DNA from: Chloroflexota bacterium
GTDB taxonomy: Bacteria; Chloroflexota; UBA6077; JACCZL01
NCBI GenBank assembly: GCA_020845495.1
Contig: JADLFM010000166.1
Location: 62,001-126,000, forward strand
Direction: 5' to 3'
Length of the DNA stretch: 64,000 nucleotides
Shown here: piece by piece, positions 24,853 through 33,113 of the stretch
Numbering within the stretch: the first letter of the stretch is position 1
Layout of the letters: each line of letters starts with the position of its first letter
Translations under genes and position numbers: made by a program
The notes under the pieces: generated by a model
Databases searched by the model: none
What the model was told of the DNA's origin: nothing
The model's input: the letters and a program-made list of their open reading frames with translations, nothing else

Positions 24853-26811
24853 TCATCCTGTGGGTACGGTTGGTTCCTGAGCGGCAGGCTCGCACGCCTG
24901 CCCTACCCGGGTGGCGTCGAGGTAGCCCCGTCGGGTTACCAGCACGTCACCGAGGCGGACCGTGCGCGAGCAGCCGACCAGCACGATCGTGTTCATGTCA
25001 ACGTCCTCAGCGCCGAGCACGCCGAGCGTCGTGAGCCCGATGCGCTGCTCGGGCCGATACGCTTCCCGCACCAGCCCGACTGCCGTCTCAGCCGGACGAA
25101 CAGCCAGGAGAATGTCCCGTGCACGCTCGATCTGCCAGCGGCGCCGTCGACTGGCTGGATTGTAGAGCATGAGGGTCAGGTCGCCCTCGGCAGCGGCTCG
25201 CAATCGGCGCTCGATCAAGTCCCAGGGGACGAGCAAGTCACTCAGGCTCACCACCGCGAAGTCGTGCATGAGCGGGGCCCCGAGCAGCGCCGCCGCTGCG
25301 CTCGCGGCCGTGATGCCGGGCACAACCTCGACGTCCGGGACGCGCGCGGCCGGGTCCGCGCGCCGGCGCTCGTCGAGCAGTTCGAAGACCAGGCCGGCCA
25401 TACCGTAGATACCGATGTCGCCGCTCGACACCAGCGCGACCCGCCGGCCTGACGCCGCGCGGTCGAGGGCCTCAGCGGCCCGTTCGCGCTCCTGGCCAAG
25501 TTCGGAGGGTCGGAGCCGTCGTCGTCCGACCAGCGATACGAGCGATTCCAGGTACGCGCGGTAGCCGAGGATGTCGTGGGCCTTGCGGAGTGCACGGCGG
25601 GCGCGCGGTGTGAGCGAATCGTACGCGCCGGGGCCAAGCCCTATGAGACTGAGCTGGCCGGGTGAGGCAGCCGTCGGGCCTGGCAGGCGGGCGACGGCGA
25701 CCGTCACGCGGGCCGACTTCCGCTTGCTGACGACGAGCGAACCGCCATCGCTCGCCAGGAGCGCTGCCGGCTCGCACACGCCCGGTGCCCCGACGTACCG
25801 CTCGACCTCGGCCGAGGGCGTCGGGAGATCGTCGATGCTGCTCAGTTCAGCCGCGCTGAACCCCACGAGCGGCCGGCCGAAGCGCGCCGCCGTCTCGACC
25901 ATGCCCGGCTCGTCCAACCGACGGTCGATGGTCGCCATGACACGAACGCTCTCTGGCGCATACCCACTCTCCGTCAGGGTAGCGCGGCCGAGCGCCTCGA
26001 TCTCGTCGGCGGTCGCGCCGCGGCTGCATCCGACCCCGAGCACGAGCGTCGGCGGCCGGTAGACGATGCGGAGGCGTCCCGTGCCCGTGCCTGCGTCCGC
26101 ACCCCCGAGCGCCCCGATGTCGCGGTCGCTCACGACGAGCGCCGGCCCGTCCCAGGCAGCGAGCGCCGTTAGGGAGTCGAGACGGGGCCAGTCCGGCGGC
26201 AGGTGGTGCAGCGGCTCTGGCGATCCAGCCTCCTGATACACCGCGACGGTCTCACCATCGAGGATGGCAGCGCTCATCTCTCGGACCTCGTCGGGCGTCG
26301 ACGCGATCCGCCACCCGTTGTCCGCGCCCAGCAGATCGACGGCCGGCAGATCGACGGCATCGGTTGCAGTGGTGATAATCGGCTCGGCGCCCAGCGTGTC
26401 GGCAATCCAGACGGCAAGCGCGTTCGCGCCGCCGGCGTGCCCCCCGACGACCGGCACCGCGTGCCGTCCGCCCTCGTCCACGGCGACAACTGCCGGGTCG
26501 GCGTGCTTGTCAGCCAGCAACGGGGCAACCAGGCGCACCACCGCGCCGACCGCCAGCACGAACACCAGCCCCTCGACCTGGGGGTAGAGCAGTCGAACCG
26601 TGTCAGCGAGGCGGCCGTCGATAGCCTCAGCGCCCGGCGCGGCCTCGTCGAGGTACCGGCGGCCGACATAGAGCCGTGCTCGCTCCCCGAGTGCTGCCGC
26701 GATCTCTGTGCCGAGGCGAGCGCCGGCGCGTGTGACAGCCAGCACCCCGAAACTCTGACGAGGCGGGTGCGTCGTCGCCTCTAAGCCGGCCGAGGCCGGG
26801 CGCGGTGTCAC
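24853..26811 (-). CDS. cbiGH: CbiG-CbiH fusion: cobalt-precorrin-5A hydrolase / precorrin-3B C17-methyltransferase
   Basis: A 652-residue two-domain enzyme. The N-terminal CbiG part (about residues 20-375) has GLVFVLAVGAVVRLVAPLLADKH, VPVVGGHAGGANALA and, in the C-terminal CbiG domain, LVLGVGCSRGATADEIEAL. The second part (about 395-640) is a tetrapyrrole methylase of the CobJ/CbiH type: LSLIGLGPGAYDSLTPRARRAL, ILGYRAYLESL, ALVSSGDIGIYGMAGLVFELL and VEVVPGITAASAAAALLGAPL, where the Gly- and Pro-rich loops bind SAM. It catalyses ring contraction and acetaldehyde loss in anaerobic-type corrin synthesis. GTG 26811 overlaps the cobM stop (GTGA). CbiG/CbiH fusions are known in other genomes. Confidence 0.93.
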   Translation of the reverse strand: MTPRPASAGLEATTHPPRQSFGVLAVTRAGARLGTEIAAALGERARLYVGRRYLDEAAPGAEAIDGRLADTVRLLYPQVEGLVFVLAVGAVVRLVAPLLADKHADPAVVAVDEGGRHAVPVVGGHAGGANALAVWIADTLGAEPIITTATDAVDLPAVDLLGADNGWRIASTPDEVREMSAAILDGETVAVYQEAGSPEPLHHLPPDWPRLDSLTALAAWDGPALVVSDRDIGALGGADAGTGTGRLRIVYRPPTLVLGVGCSRGATADEIEALGRATLTESGYAPESVRVMATIDRRLDEPGMVETAARFGRPLVGFSAAELSSIDDLPTPSAEVERYVGAPGVCEPAALLASDGGSLVVSKRKSARVTVAVARLPGPTAASPGQLSLIGLGPGAYDSLTPRARRALRKAHDILGYRAYLESLVSLVGRRRLRPSELGQERERAAEALDRAASGRRVALVSSGDIGIYGMAGLVFELLDERRRADPAARVPDVEVVPGITAASAAAALLGAPLMHDFAVVSLSDLLVPWDLIERRLRAAAEGDLTLMLYNPASRRRRWQIERARDILLAVRPAETAVGLVREAYRPEQRIGLTTLGVLGAEDVDMNTIVLVGCSRTVRLGDVLVTRRGYLDATRVGQACEPAAQEPTVPTG

Positions 26812-27659
26812 GGGTTCGCGTCGGCGGGGGTCGCCGACGTGTGTGTGCTTCGTCCGCGCCCCTGGGCCAGCCGGAAGACATGACTGTAGGCCGGGTCGTA
26901 GAGGTTGGAACGGCTGGCGGCGGCGGCCTGCCGAAGGTCGGGGTCGATGGCTCGGCCGACCAGAACGATCGCCTGCCGCGTCAGCCTGGCCTGCCGCACC
27001 TGCGCGGCGATGTCCGCCAGGGTGCCCCGCAGGATCGTCTCATCCTCCCAGGTGACACGATGGAGCACGGCGGCGGGCGTGTGCTCCGGGTAGCCTCCCG
27101 CGATCAACTCGCTGACCGCTCGCTCGATCACCTGGATACTCAAGAACAACACGACGGTGCCGCCATGCTGTGCCATCTCGCGCAGCCGTTCGCGCTCGGG
27201 GATCGTGGTCCTGGAGGGCAGGCGGGTAAAGATCACGGTCTGGGCCACGTCCGGTACCGTCAACTCGGCGTCGAGCGCGGCGGCAGCAGCGAAGGCACTG
27301 CTCACGCCCGGCACAACGGCGTAGGCAACGCCGGCCGCGTCGAGCCGGACCATCTGTTCGTGCATCGCGCCGTAGATCGAAGGGTCGCCGCTCTGGACCC
27401 GCGCCACGAGCAGCCCGGCCTGGGCCGCCACGATCATGCGCTGGCTGATCTCCTCCAGCGAGAGCGCGGCGCTGCCAAGCACGTCCGCGTCAGGCCGTGC
27501 GAAGGCACCGATGCCGGGATGCACCAGCGAGTCGGCGTAGATGACCAGGTCGGCCGCTTCGATGACCCGTTTACCCCGCAGAGTCAGGAGCTCCGGGTCG
27601 CCCGGCCCGGCGCCGATGAAGACGACCATCCCGCCTTGGAACGCACGTGCCGTGCTCAT
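26808..27659 (-). CDS. cobM: Precorrin-4 C11-methyltransferase
   Basis: A 283-residue SAM-dependent tetrapyrrole methylase (CobM/CbiF). Motifs: VVFIGAGPGDPELLTLRGKRVIEAADLVIYADSLV at the start, ARVQSGDPSIYGAMHEQM (SAM site), YAVVPGVSSAFAAAAAL, and IFTRLPSRTTIPERERL. TRXXXRTxxP-like spacing is characteristic of this subgroup. It starts with ATG, overlapping the cbiL stop by four bases, and its own end overlaps the cbiGH start. The last 25 residues are a polar tail. Confidence 0.94.
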   Translation of the reverse strand: MSTARAFQGGMVVFIGAGPGDPELLTLRGKRVIEAADLVIYADSLVHPGIGAFARPDADVLGSAALSLEEISQRMIVAAQAGLLVARVQSGDPSIYGAMHEQMVRLDAAGVAYAVVPGVSSAFAAAAALDAELTVPDVAQTVIFTRLPSRTTIPERERLREMAQHGGTVVLFLSIQVIERAVSELIAGGYPEHTPAAVLHRVTWEDETILRGTLADIAAQVRQARLTRQAIVLVGRAIDPDLRQAAAASRSNLYDPAYSHVFRLAQGRGRSTHTSATPADANP

Positions 27660-28396
27660 CGCGGCCGCCTCCTCACGATCAAGAGCGAGAAGTAGTCGCG
27701 AGGAGGGTCAGCCAGGAGGGTGCGCACGTCGTGAATCACTGCTTGCTCCGGGCGCCCGCAGCGCCGCACGTAGGTAGTGTCGTCCAGCACTTCGAGTCGG
27801 GCGAGCAGGCGTAGCACCTCGGGCAGGACACGAGCGACCTTGAGTAGCACGACGCACTCGAACGCGCGCAGCGTACGCTCCAGGTCGTCGAGATGATAGG
27901 TGGCGGGGAGGATCGCGATACGCTCGCCGTGGTCAGCTAGAGCGACGCCGGCCGCTGCCGCCGCCGCCACCACCGACGAGACGCCCGGCACCACGCGTAC
28001 TCTCAGCCACGGCGCCGCCCGCGCCAGGCACGCCGCCACATGCGCAAAGCTACCGAACAGCAAGGGATCGCCTTCGACCAGGAAGACGCCGCTCCGGTCT
28101 CGCCCCACCGTCTCCACGATCTGCCGCGCCGCTGGATCCCACGCCTCGTCACCCGCCGTCTCGGGGAACGGCAGCACGACGACCTGCTGCCGTGTGCGAT
28201 CGAGGTACTGGCCGGCAATCTCTAGCGCCAGGCTCGACTCGCCGGCGCGGCGCACCGGCGCAAACACCACATCAGCAGCCTGAATCGCTCGGAGCGCCTT
28301 TAGCGTCAGCAATTCAGGATCGCCCGGTCCTACGCCCACGCCGGTGAGTGACGGCCCCGCCTCCCTGCCCGTGGCCTGGCCTGATGGGTCGCTCAC
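27656..28396 (-). CDS. cbiL: Precorrin-2 C20-methyltransferase
   Basis: A 246-residue tetrapyrrole methylase (CobI/CbiL). It shows TGVGVGPGDPELLTLKALRAIQAADVVFAPV, VVVLPFP, GVFLVEGDPLLFGSFAHVAACL, and VRVVPGVSSVVAAAAAAG, ending RDYFSLLIVRRR. It adds the C20 methyl group to (cobalt-)precorrin-2, the first committed corrin step. GTG at 28396 is preferred since it makes a GTGA overlap with the cobL stop, the junction type used across this operon. GTG at 28402 would add two residues. Confidence 0.92.
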   Translation of the reverse strand: MSDPSGQATGREAGPSLTGVGVGPGDPELLTLKALRAIQAADVVFAPVRRAGESSLALEIAGQYLDRTRQQVVVLPFPETAGDEAWDPAARQIVETVGRDRSGVFLVEGDPLLFGSFAHVAACLARAAPWLRVRVVPGVSSVVAAAAAAGVALADHGERIAILPATYHLDDLERTLRAFECVVLLKVARVLPEVLRLLARLEVLDDTTYVRRCGRPEQAVIHDVRTLLADPPRDYFSLLIVRRRPR

Positions 28397-29751
28397 CCCC
28401 ACCCTCGCTCGATGGTCAGGATGAAGACCGGGTGGTGCGCGTCGAGACGGGTCGCGCCAGCCACGTCCATGCCCCGCGACACAGCGATCTGAACCAGTTC
28501 GACCGTCAGCCCGCGCCGCTTCGCCCAGTCGAGCGCCTGGCCGACCCGTTCCAGGGTGATGAGGTTCACGACGATGCGGCCGCCGTGAGCTACTCGTCCG
28601 ATACAGGTGTCGAGCACGTCGAGCAGCCGCGCGCCGGCGCCCCCGACGAAGACAGCGCTCGGATCGGGCAGGTCGGCGAGTGCCTCGGGCGCCTCGGCCT
28701 GGACAGCCGTCACCTGGGCACGCCGTCCAAGCGTCCGAAGGTTGTGCTCCAGAAACGCGATCTGCTCGGCCGAGCGCTCAACGGCGTAGACCCGTAGCCC
28801 GGGAAGCAGCCCGGCGGCCTCGACGGCCACCGACCCCGATCCTGCCCCAACATCCCAGAGGGTACCATCGTCGCGGAGGCCGAGCTTGCTCAAGGTCACG
28901 GCCCGCACTTCCGGCTTGGTGATCAAGTGTGCGTGGTGCTCGAAGTCTGCCTCAGGGCGGCCGAAGCGGCGGTCGGCAAGCGGCCAGGTGAGCGTCGGCA
29001 CAATGAGCAGGTTGAGGCGCGCATAGGATCGCCGACAGATCTCGCTCAGCCGGCCAGCCTCGGTGCGTTCGCGGGGGCCGCCCAGGTGCTCGAAGACCCA
29101 GGCATCGGCGTCGGCGGCACCGGCGTCGAGGAGGCGGTGGGCGACGACAGCCGGGGTATTGTCGGCGTCGGTGAGGACGGCCAGCTTCTTGCCACCGACG
29201 GATGCGCGGATCGCATCGTCGAGCGGGCGGCCGTGCGCCGAAACGACCCGCGCATCCTGCCAGCCGAGGCCGAGCCGTGCAAACGCCAGCGCCACCGAAC
29301 TGACGGCGGGGACGATCTCGACGCGCTCATGGCCGAGGCGGTCGGCCAGGAACGACCCGATGCCGAAGAAACAGGGGTCGCCGGAGGCAAGCACGACCAC
29401 ACGGCGGTGCTGGATCTCCTCAGCCAGTCGCCGCGCGAGCACGTTCAGGTCGCCGGTGACGGTCAGCCGCTCGGCCGGATGCTCCGCGATGAGGCTCAGG
29501 TGCCGCCGTGCACCGACCAGCAGGCCGGCCGCGGCGACCCGCGCTCGGACGGTCGGGGTCAGGCCGTCAAGTCCGTCGTCGCCGATCCCAACGACCAGCA
29601 GCCGCCGGGTGCTCCGTCCGGTCTGCGTGGGCTCCTGTCGACTCGTCGTCGTGACGCTCGCGCCCGAGTGAGCGGTCCGTGGGTCGACGGCAGAGCGAAC
29701 AGCACGGTGGTCGTCCGTCGTTGGATCGCTGGCGGGGTGTCGCATCGTCAT
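28393..29751 (-). CDS. cobL: CobL-type precorrin-6B methyltransferase (CbiE-CbiT fusion)
   Basis: A 452-residue bifunctional enzyme that methylates C5 and C15 and decarboxylates the C12 acetate. The N-terminal CbiE tetrapyrrole-methylase domain (about residues 45-250) has LLVVGIGDDGLDGLTPTVRAR, RRVVVLASGDPCFFGIGSFL and IVPAVSSVALAFARLGL. The C-terminal CbiT class I methyltransferase (about 265-450) has KPEVRAVTLSKLGL, LWDVGAGSGSVAVEAA (SAM loop), and AVFVGGAGARLLDVLD. The first 40 residues are a polar extension. ATG 29751 overlaps the cbiD stop. Confidence 0.94.
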   Translation of the reverse strand: MTMRHPASDPTTDDHRAVRSAVDPRTAHSGASVTTTSRQEPTQTGRSTRRLLVVGIGDDGLDGLTPTVRARVAAAGLLVGARRHLSLIAEHPAERLTVTGDLNVLARRLAEEIQHRRVVVLASGDPCFFGIGSFLADRLGHERVEIVPAVSSVALAFARLGLGWQDARVVSAHGRPLDDAIRASVGGKKLAVLTDADNTPAVVAHRLLDAGAADADAWVFEHLGGPRERTEAGRLSEICRRSYARLNLLIVPTLTWPLADRRFGRPEADFEHHAHLITKPEVRAVTLSKLGLRDDGTLWDVGAGSGSVAVEAAGLLPGLRVYAVERSAEQIAFLEHNLRTLGRRAQVTAVQAEAPEALADLPDPSAVFVGGAGARLLDVLDTCIGRVAHGGRIVVNLITLERVGQALDWAKRRGLTVELVQIAVSRGMDVAGATRLDAHHPVFILTIERGWG

Positions 29752-30881
29752 GCGAACGGTGCGCTACTCGCCCGGCCGAGCACGGTGCCGTCGAAGTCGA
29801 AAAGGATGCAGTCGATTTCGAGCGCGCCCCCTACCAGGATCTCACTTCGATCCACGACCAGCGCGCAGATACGGTCGAAGATGCGTGGCAGACGCTCCCG
29901 TTGGACGATCTCTTGCATGTGGCGGGCGGTGTTCGCGGTACGGATCTCGGCCACCACGGCATCGCTCGCACCACACTCGTACGCCAGATCGGCCAGAAGC
30001 CCGAGGTCGACCTTGTTGCCCGCGACGTGGGTCATCATGTGGCCCTGGGCGAGCTTCGAGAACTTCCCGACCATGCCCACCATTGTCACCGCCTGCGCGC
30101 CCCGCTCCAGGCAGCGCTTCAAGGCATAGCCCGTGAACTCGCCCATCTCGACGAACGCCACCTCGGGCAGGTCGACGAGCCTTTGGGCGAACTTCTCGCT
30201 TCGACCGCCGGTACTCAGCACGATGTGACGCTGGCCGCTGGCGGCGGCGACGTCGATGGCCTGCCCGACGCTGGCACGCCAGGCGGCCGTCGAGTATGGC
30301 ACCACCACGCCGGTCGTCCCGAGGATCGAGAGGCCGCCAACGATGCCAAGCCGGAAGTTCAAGGTCCGTTTCGCGAGTTTCTCACCGTTCGGGACCGACA
30401 CCTCGACAGTCAATCCGGCGGTGTGAACGACGTCCGGCGCGAGCGATTCCAGGTGCTCGGCGATCATCTTGCGGGGCACCGGGTTGATGGCCGGGCCGCC
30501 AATCTCCAGCCCGAGGCCGGGGCGGGTCACCGTCCCGACGCCCTCACCTGCCGCGAACGCGACACCCGGACCGCCGCCCTTCCAGACCCGAGCGCGGATC
30601 TCGGCGCCGTGGGTCACGTCCGGGTCGTCGCCACCGTCCTTGAGCACCGAGCAGCGCGCCCAGCCGTCGCCGTGCTCGCGAGCGACGATAGCGAGCGTTG
30701 CGTCGCGGCCGATAGGGAGATGGATCGTCGACTCGTCTACCTGCTCGCCGAACAGCAGCCAGCGCGCGGCGGCGACGCTGGCGGCCGTCGCGCAGGCCCC
30801 GGTCGTGTAGCCGCTTCGCAGGCCGGGCCGGCCCGTATCCTGTTCGACCGTCTCTGAGTCGAGGGTCATCGGTCCAGTCAC
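29748..30881 (-). CDS. cbiD: Cobalt-precorrin-5B C1-methyltransferase CbiD
   Basis: A 377-residue CbiD, the C1 methyltransferase of the anaerobic-type pathway. The signature LRSGYTTGACATAASVAAARWL is at about residues 21-42. GVGTVTRPGLGLEIGGPAINPVPRKMI and LSILGTTGVVVPYSTAAWRASV follow, then MVGMVGKFSKLAQGHMMTH. Its presence, with CbiG, marks the route as anaerobic-type despite the CobN chelatase nearby. GTG 30881 overlaps the stop of the cbiA-cbiC fusion (GTGA). Confidence 0.95.
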   Translation of the reverse strand: MTGPMTLDSETVEQDTGRPGLRSGYTTGACATAASVAAARWLLFGEQVDESTIHLPIGRDATLAIVAREHGDGWARCSVLKDGGDDPDVTHGAEIRARVWKGGGPGVAFAAGEGVGTVTRPGLGLEIGGPAINPVPRKMIAEHLESLAPDVVHTAGLTVEVSVPNGEKLAKRTLNFRLGIVGGLSILGTTGVVVPYSTAAWRASVGQAIDVAAASGQRHIVLSTGGRSEKFAQRLVDLPEVAFVEMGEFTGYALKRCLERGAQAVTMVGMVGKFSKLAQGHMMTHVAGNKVDLGLLADLAYECGASDAVVAEIRTANTARHMQEIVQRERLPRIFDRICALVVDRSEILVGGALEIDCILFDFDGTVLGRASSAPFA

Positions 30882-33100
30882 ATGCTCGGGATGGCAGGAT
30901 TATGGCGCACTGTCGCCGCTTCGAGTTCGGCGACGGCGCGGCGCAGGAGATGATTGCTGGCGGCAGCCGCGAGCGGCGAGCCGCCGCGGCTGCCACGGAT
31001 GGTGATGAGGGGCAGATCGGTCGCCAGCAGCGCCTCTTTGGACTCTTCGGCAGCCACGAACCCGACCGGCACGCCGATGACGGCCGCCGGCCGCGCGATG
31101 CCCGCGCCGACAAGGTCGAGCAACGCCAGGAGTGCAGTCGGAGCGTTGCCGATGGCGACGATTGCGCCGTCAAGGTCCGGGCCGAGCGCGAGGATGCCAG
31201 CCGCCGTGCGGGTGATGCCGTCGCGCCGTGCTCGTTCGGCTGCGCCGGGCACGTCGAGCGCGACGACGAGGCGGGTGCCCGGCCGTCGCAACAGCGGGCG
31301 GCTCACCCCGGCGGCCACCATGCCGACGTCGACCACCAGTGGCGCGCCGTTCGCGAGCGCCCGCACGGCTGCCTCGATAGCTCCGGACCCCACGACTACC
31401 CGCTCGGCAAGGTCGAGGTCGCCGACGGCGTAGACGAGGCGCGCGACCAGCGAGCGGGTTGGCTCATCGGCAGGCAGCCGATGCCCGTCGCGCTCGAGGA
31501 TCCGGTCCAGGCTCAACCGTTCGATACATTCTGGCGCGAGTCCGAAGCGGCGAAGGAGCGGCCCCGTCGTGGCCGACTGGACGGGTGACGCCAGCGCACG
31601 TTCGAGCCGCTCTTCGGGGACGGACGTTAGCCCGCCGGGCGCGTACCCGGCGGCCTGTGCGTCGGCGTCGTTCCGTGCAGCATCGGCACAGGCCGTGACG
31701 GTGCCGATGCTCCGTGGCTTCAGAGGACCGCGCGCGCTGGACGAACGCCAGGCCGCGCAGGCATCTACGAGGCGGGGTGCCAGGCGTGCATCGCTGGCAA
31801 AATGCAGGTGCATATAGGAGGCGAGTACCGAGCCGCGCGCGCTGCCCTCCAGACGGTCGGCAGTCCCGAGCACGTAGTAGGCGGCGTCGTGTGAAGGGGG
31901 GGCATCCGAGGTCGACCAGTGAAACTCGTGGCCTCGGACCAGGTCGTCGGCACGAAGCAGGGGCGAGTCGCGGCGCGCCCGGACCTCGCGGTAGCCCAGC
32001 GTCAGGCGCGGCTTCGTCATCGTGCTCCAACCGGCGACGATTCCGACCATCGCGTGCCGTACACCTTCGCGGTCCACCAGCCCCTCGCCCAGGTACATCA
32101 ACCCGCCACACTCGGCGTAGATCGGCATGCCGCTGTCGGCAGCCGAATGGATTGAATGCAGCAGTGACGTGTTGGCGGCGAGCCTGGAGGCGAACAGTTC
32201 CGGAAAGCCGCCGCCGAGGTAGAGGCCATCGCAGTCGGCAGGCAGCGACGGGTCCGAAAGCGGGCTGAACTCCGCCAGGTCGGCACCATGGGCGCGCAGC
32301 AGATCCAGGTTGTCCTCGTAGTAGAAGCTGAAGGCGTCGTCACGGGCCACCGCGATTCGGCAACGTGTGGCGACCCGTGCCGCGGGAATGAGGCCGCTCG
32401 CCGGCGCGACCGGCCGTACGATCTCGGCCAGCATGAGCAGCCGCTCGACGTCGATGCCGCGTTCAACGACGTCGGCCAGATGGCTCAAGTAGGATGGGCT
32501 GAGGCGTCGCTCGGCGGCCGGCACCAGCCCGAGATAGCGCTCTTGGAGACGGAGCGCCTCGTCGCGCGGCACGTGCCCCAGGACCGGCACCCCGACCTCC
32601 TGCTCGATGGGACCAGCGGCAGCCGCGTAGTGAGCGTCACTGCCGACGTGGTTGAGTACCACCCCGACGATCCGGATGCGCGGATCGAGCGTCTTGAAGC
32701 CGAGGACGACAGCGGCAGCGCTGCGGGCCGCCTTCGCGGCATCCACCACCAGCACGACCGGTAGGTCGAGGAGCCGCGCCACGTGGGCGGTGCTCCCAGC
32801 CTCGCCCCGATCGCTCTTGCCGTCAAACAGGCCCATCACGCCCTCGACGACCACGGCATCAGCGCCTGTCGACGCCCGTGCGTACAGGTCGCGCAGGGCC
32901 GGCTCGGGAATGAGCCAGGAGTCGAGGTTGCGGGACGGCCGCCCGGCCATCTGGGAATGATGTGAGGGGTCGATGTAGTCCGGCCCGACTTTGAACGGCT
33001 GGACGGTGAGGCCCCGGCGGAGCAGCGCCGCGATCAATCCCACCGTGAGCGTCGTCTTGCCGACGCCGCTCGCGACACCCCCGACGACGAACCCGATCAC
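30878..33100 (-). CDS. cbiA: CbiA-CbiC fusion: cobyrinate a,c-diamide synthase + precorrin-8X methylmutase domain
   Basis: About 740 residues from GTG 33100 (VIGFVVGGVASGVGKTTLTVGL). The open frame upstream is an antisense shadow of the chelatase gene. The N-terminal CbiA part (about 1-460) has the P-loop GVASGVGKTTL, FKVGPDYIDPSHHS, and the class I amidotransferase segment PIYAECGGLMYLGEGL with its catalytic Cys. The C-terminal CbiC/CobH-like part (about 530-740) has VVVGSGAIEAAVRALANGAP, DVGMVAAGVSR, AIVAIGNAPTALLAL and VIGVPVGFVAAEESKEAL. The catalytic His of CbiC (usual R-x-x-H-x-x-G) is Tyr at residue 557 (RLVYAVGD). Whether the mutase half is active is therefore uncertain. Confidence 0.9.
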   Translation of the reverse strand: MIGFVVGGVASGVGKTTLTVGLIAALLRRGLTVQPFKVGPDYIDPSHHSQMAGRPSRNLDSWLIPEPALRDLYARASTGADAVVVEGVMGLFDGKSDRGEAGSTAHVARLLDLPVVLVVDAAKAARSAAAVVLGFKTLDPRIRIVGVVLNHVGSDAHYAAAAGPIEQEVGVPVLGHVPRDEALRLQERYLGLVPAAERRLSPSYLSHLADVVERGIDVERLLMLAEIVRPVAPASGLIPAARVATRCRIAVARDDAFSFYYEDNLDLLRAHGADLAEFSPLSDPSLPADCDGLYLGGGFPELFASRLAANTSLLHSIHSAADSGMPIYAECGGLMYLGEGLVDREGVRHAMVGIVAGWSTMTKPRLTLGYREVRARRDSPLLRADDLVRGHEFHWSTSDAPPSHDAAYYVLGTADRLEGSARGSVLASYMHLHFASDARLAPRLVDACAAWRSSSARGPLKPRSIGTVTACADAARNDADAQAAGYAPGGLTSVPEERLERALASPVQSATTGPLLRRFGLAPECIERLSLDRILERDGHRLPADEPTRSLVARLVYAVGDLDLAERVVVGSGAIEAAVRALANGAPLVVDVGMVAAGVSRPLLRRPGTRLVVALDVPGAAERARRDGITRTAAGILALGPDLDGAIVAIGNAPTALLALLDLVGAGIARPAAVIGVPVGFVAAEESKEALLATDLPLITIRGSRGGSPLAAAASNHLLRRAVAELEAATVRHNPAIPSM

Positions 33101-33113
33101 GAGGCCGCCTGCC

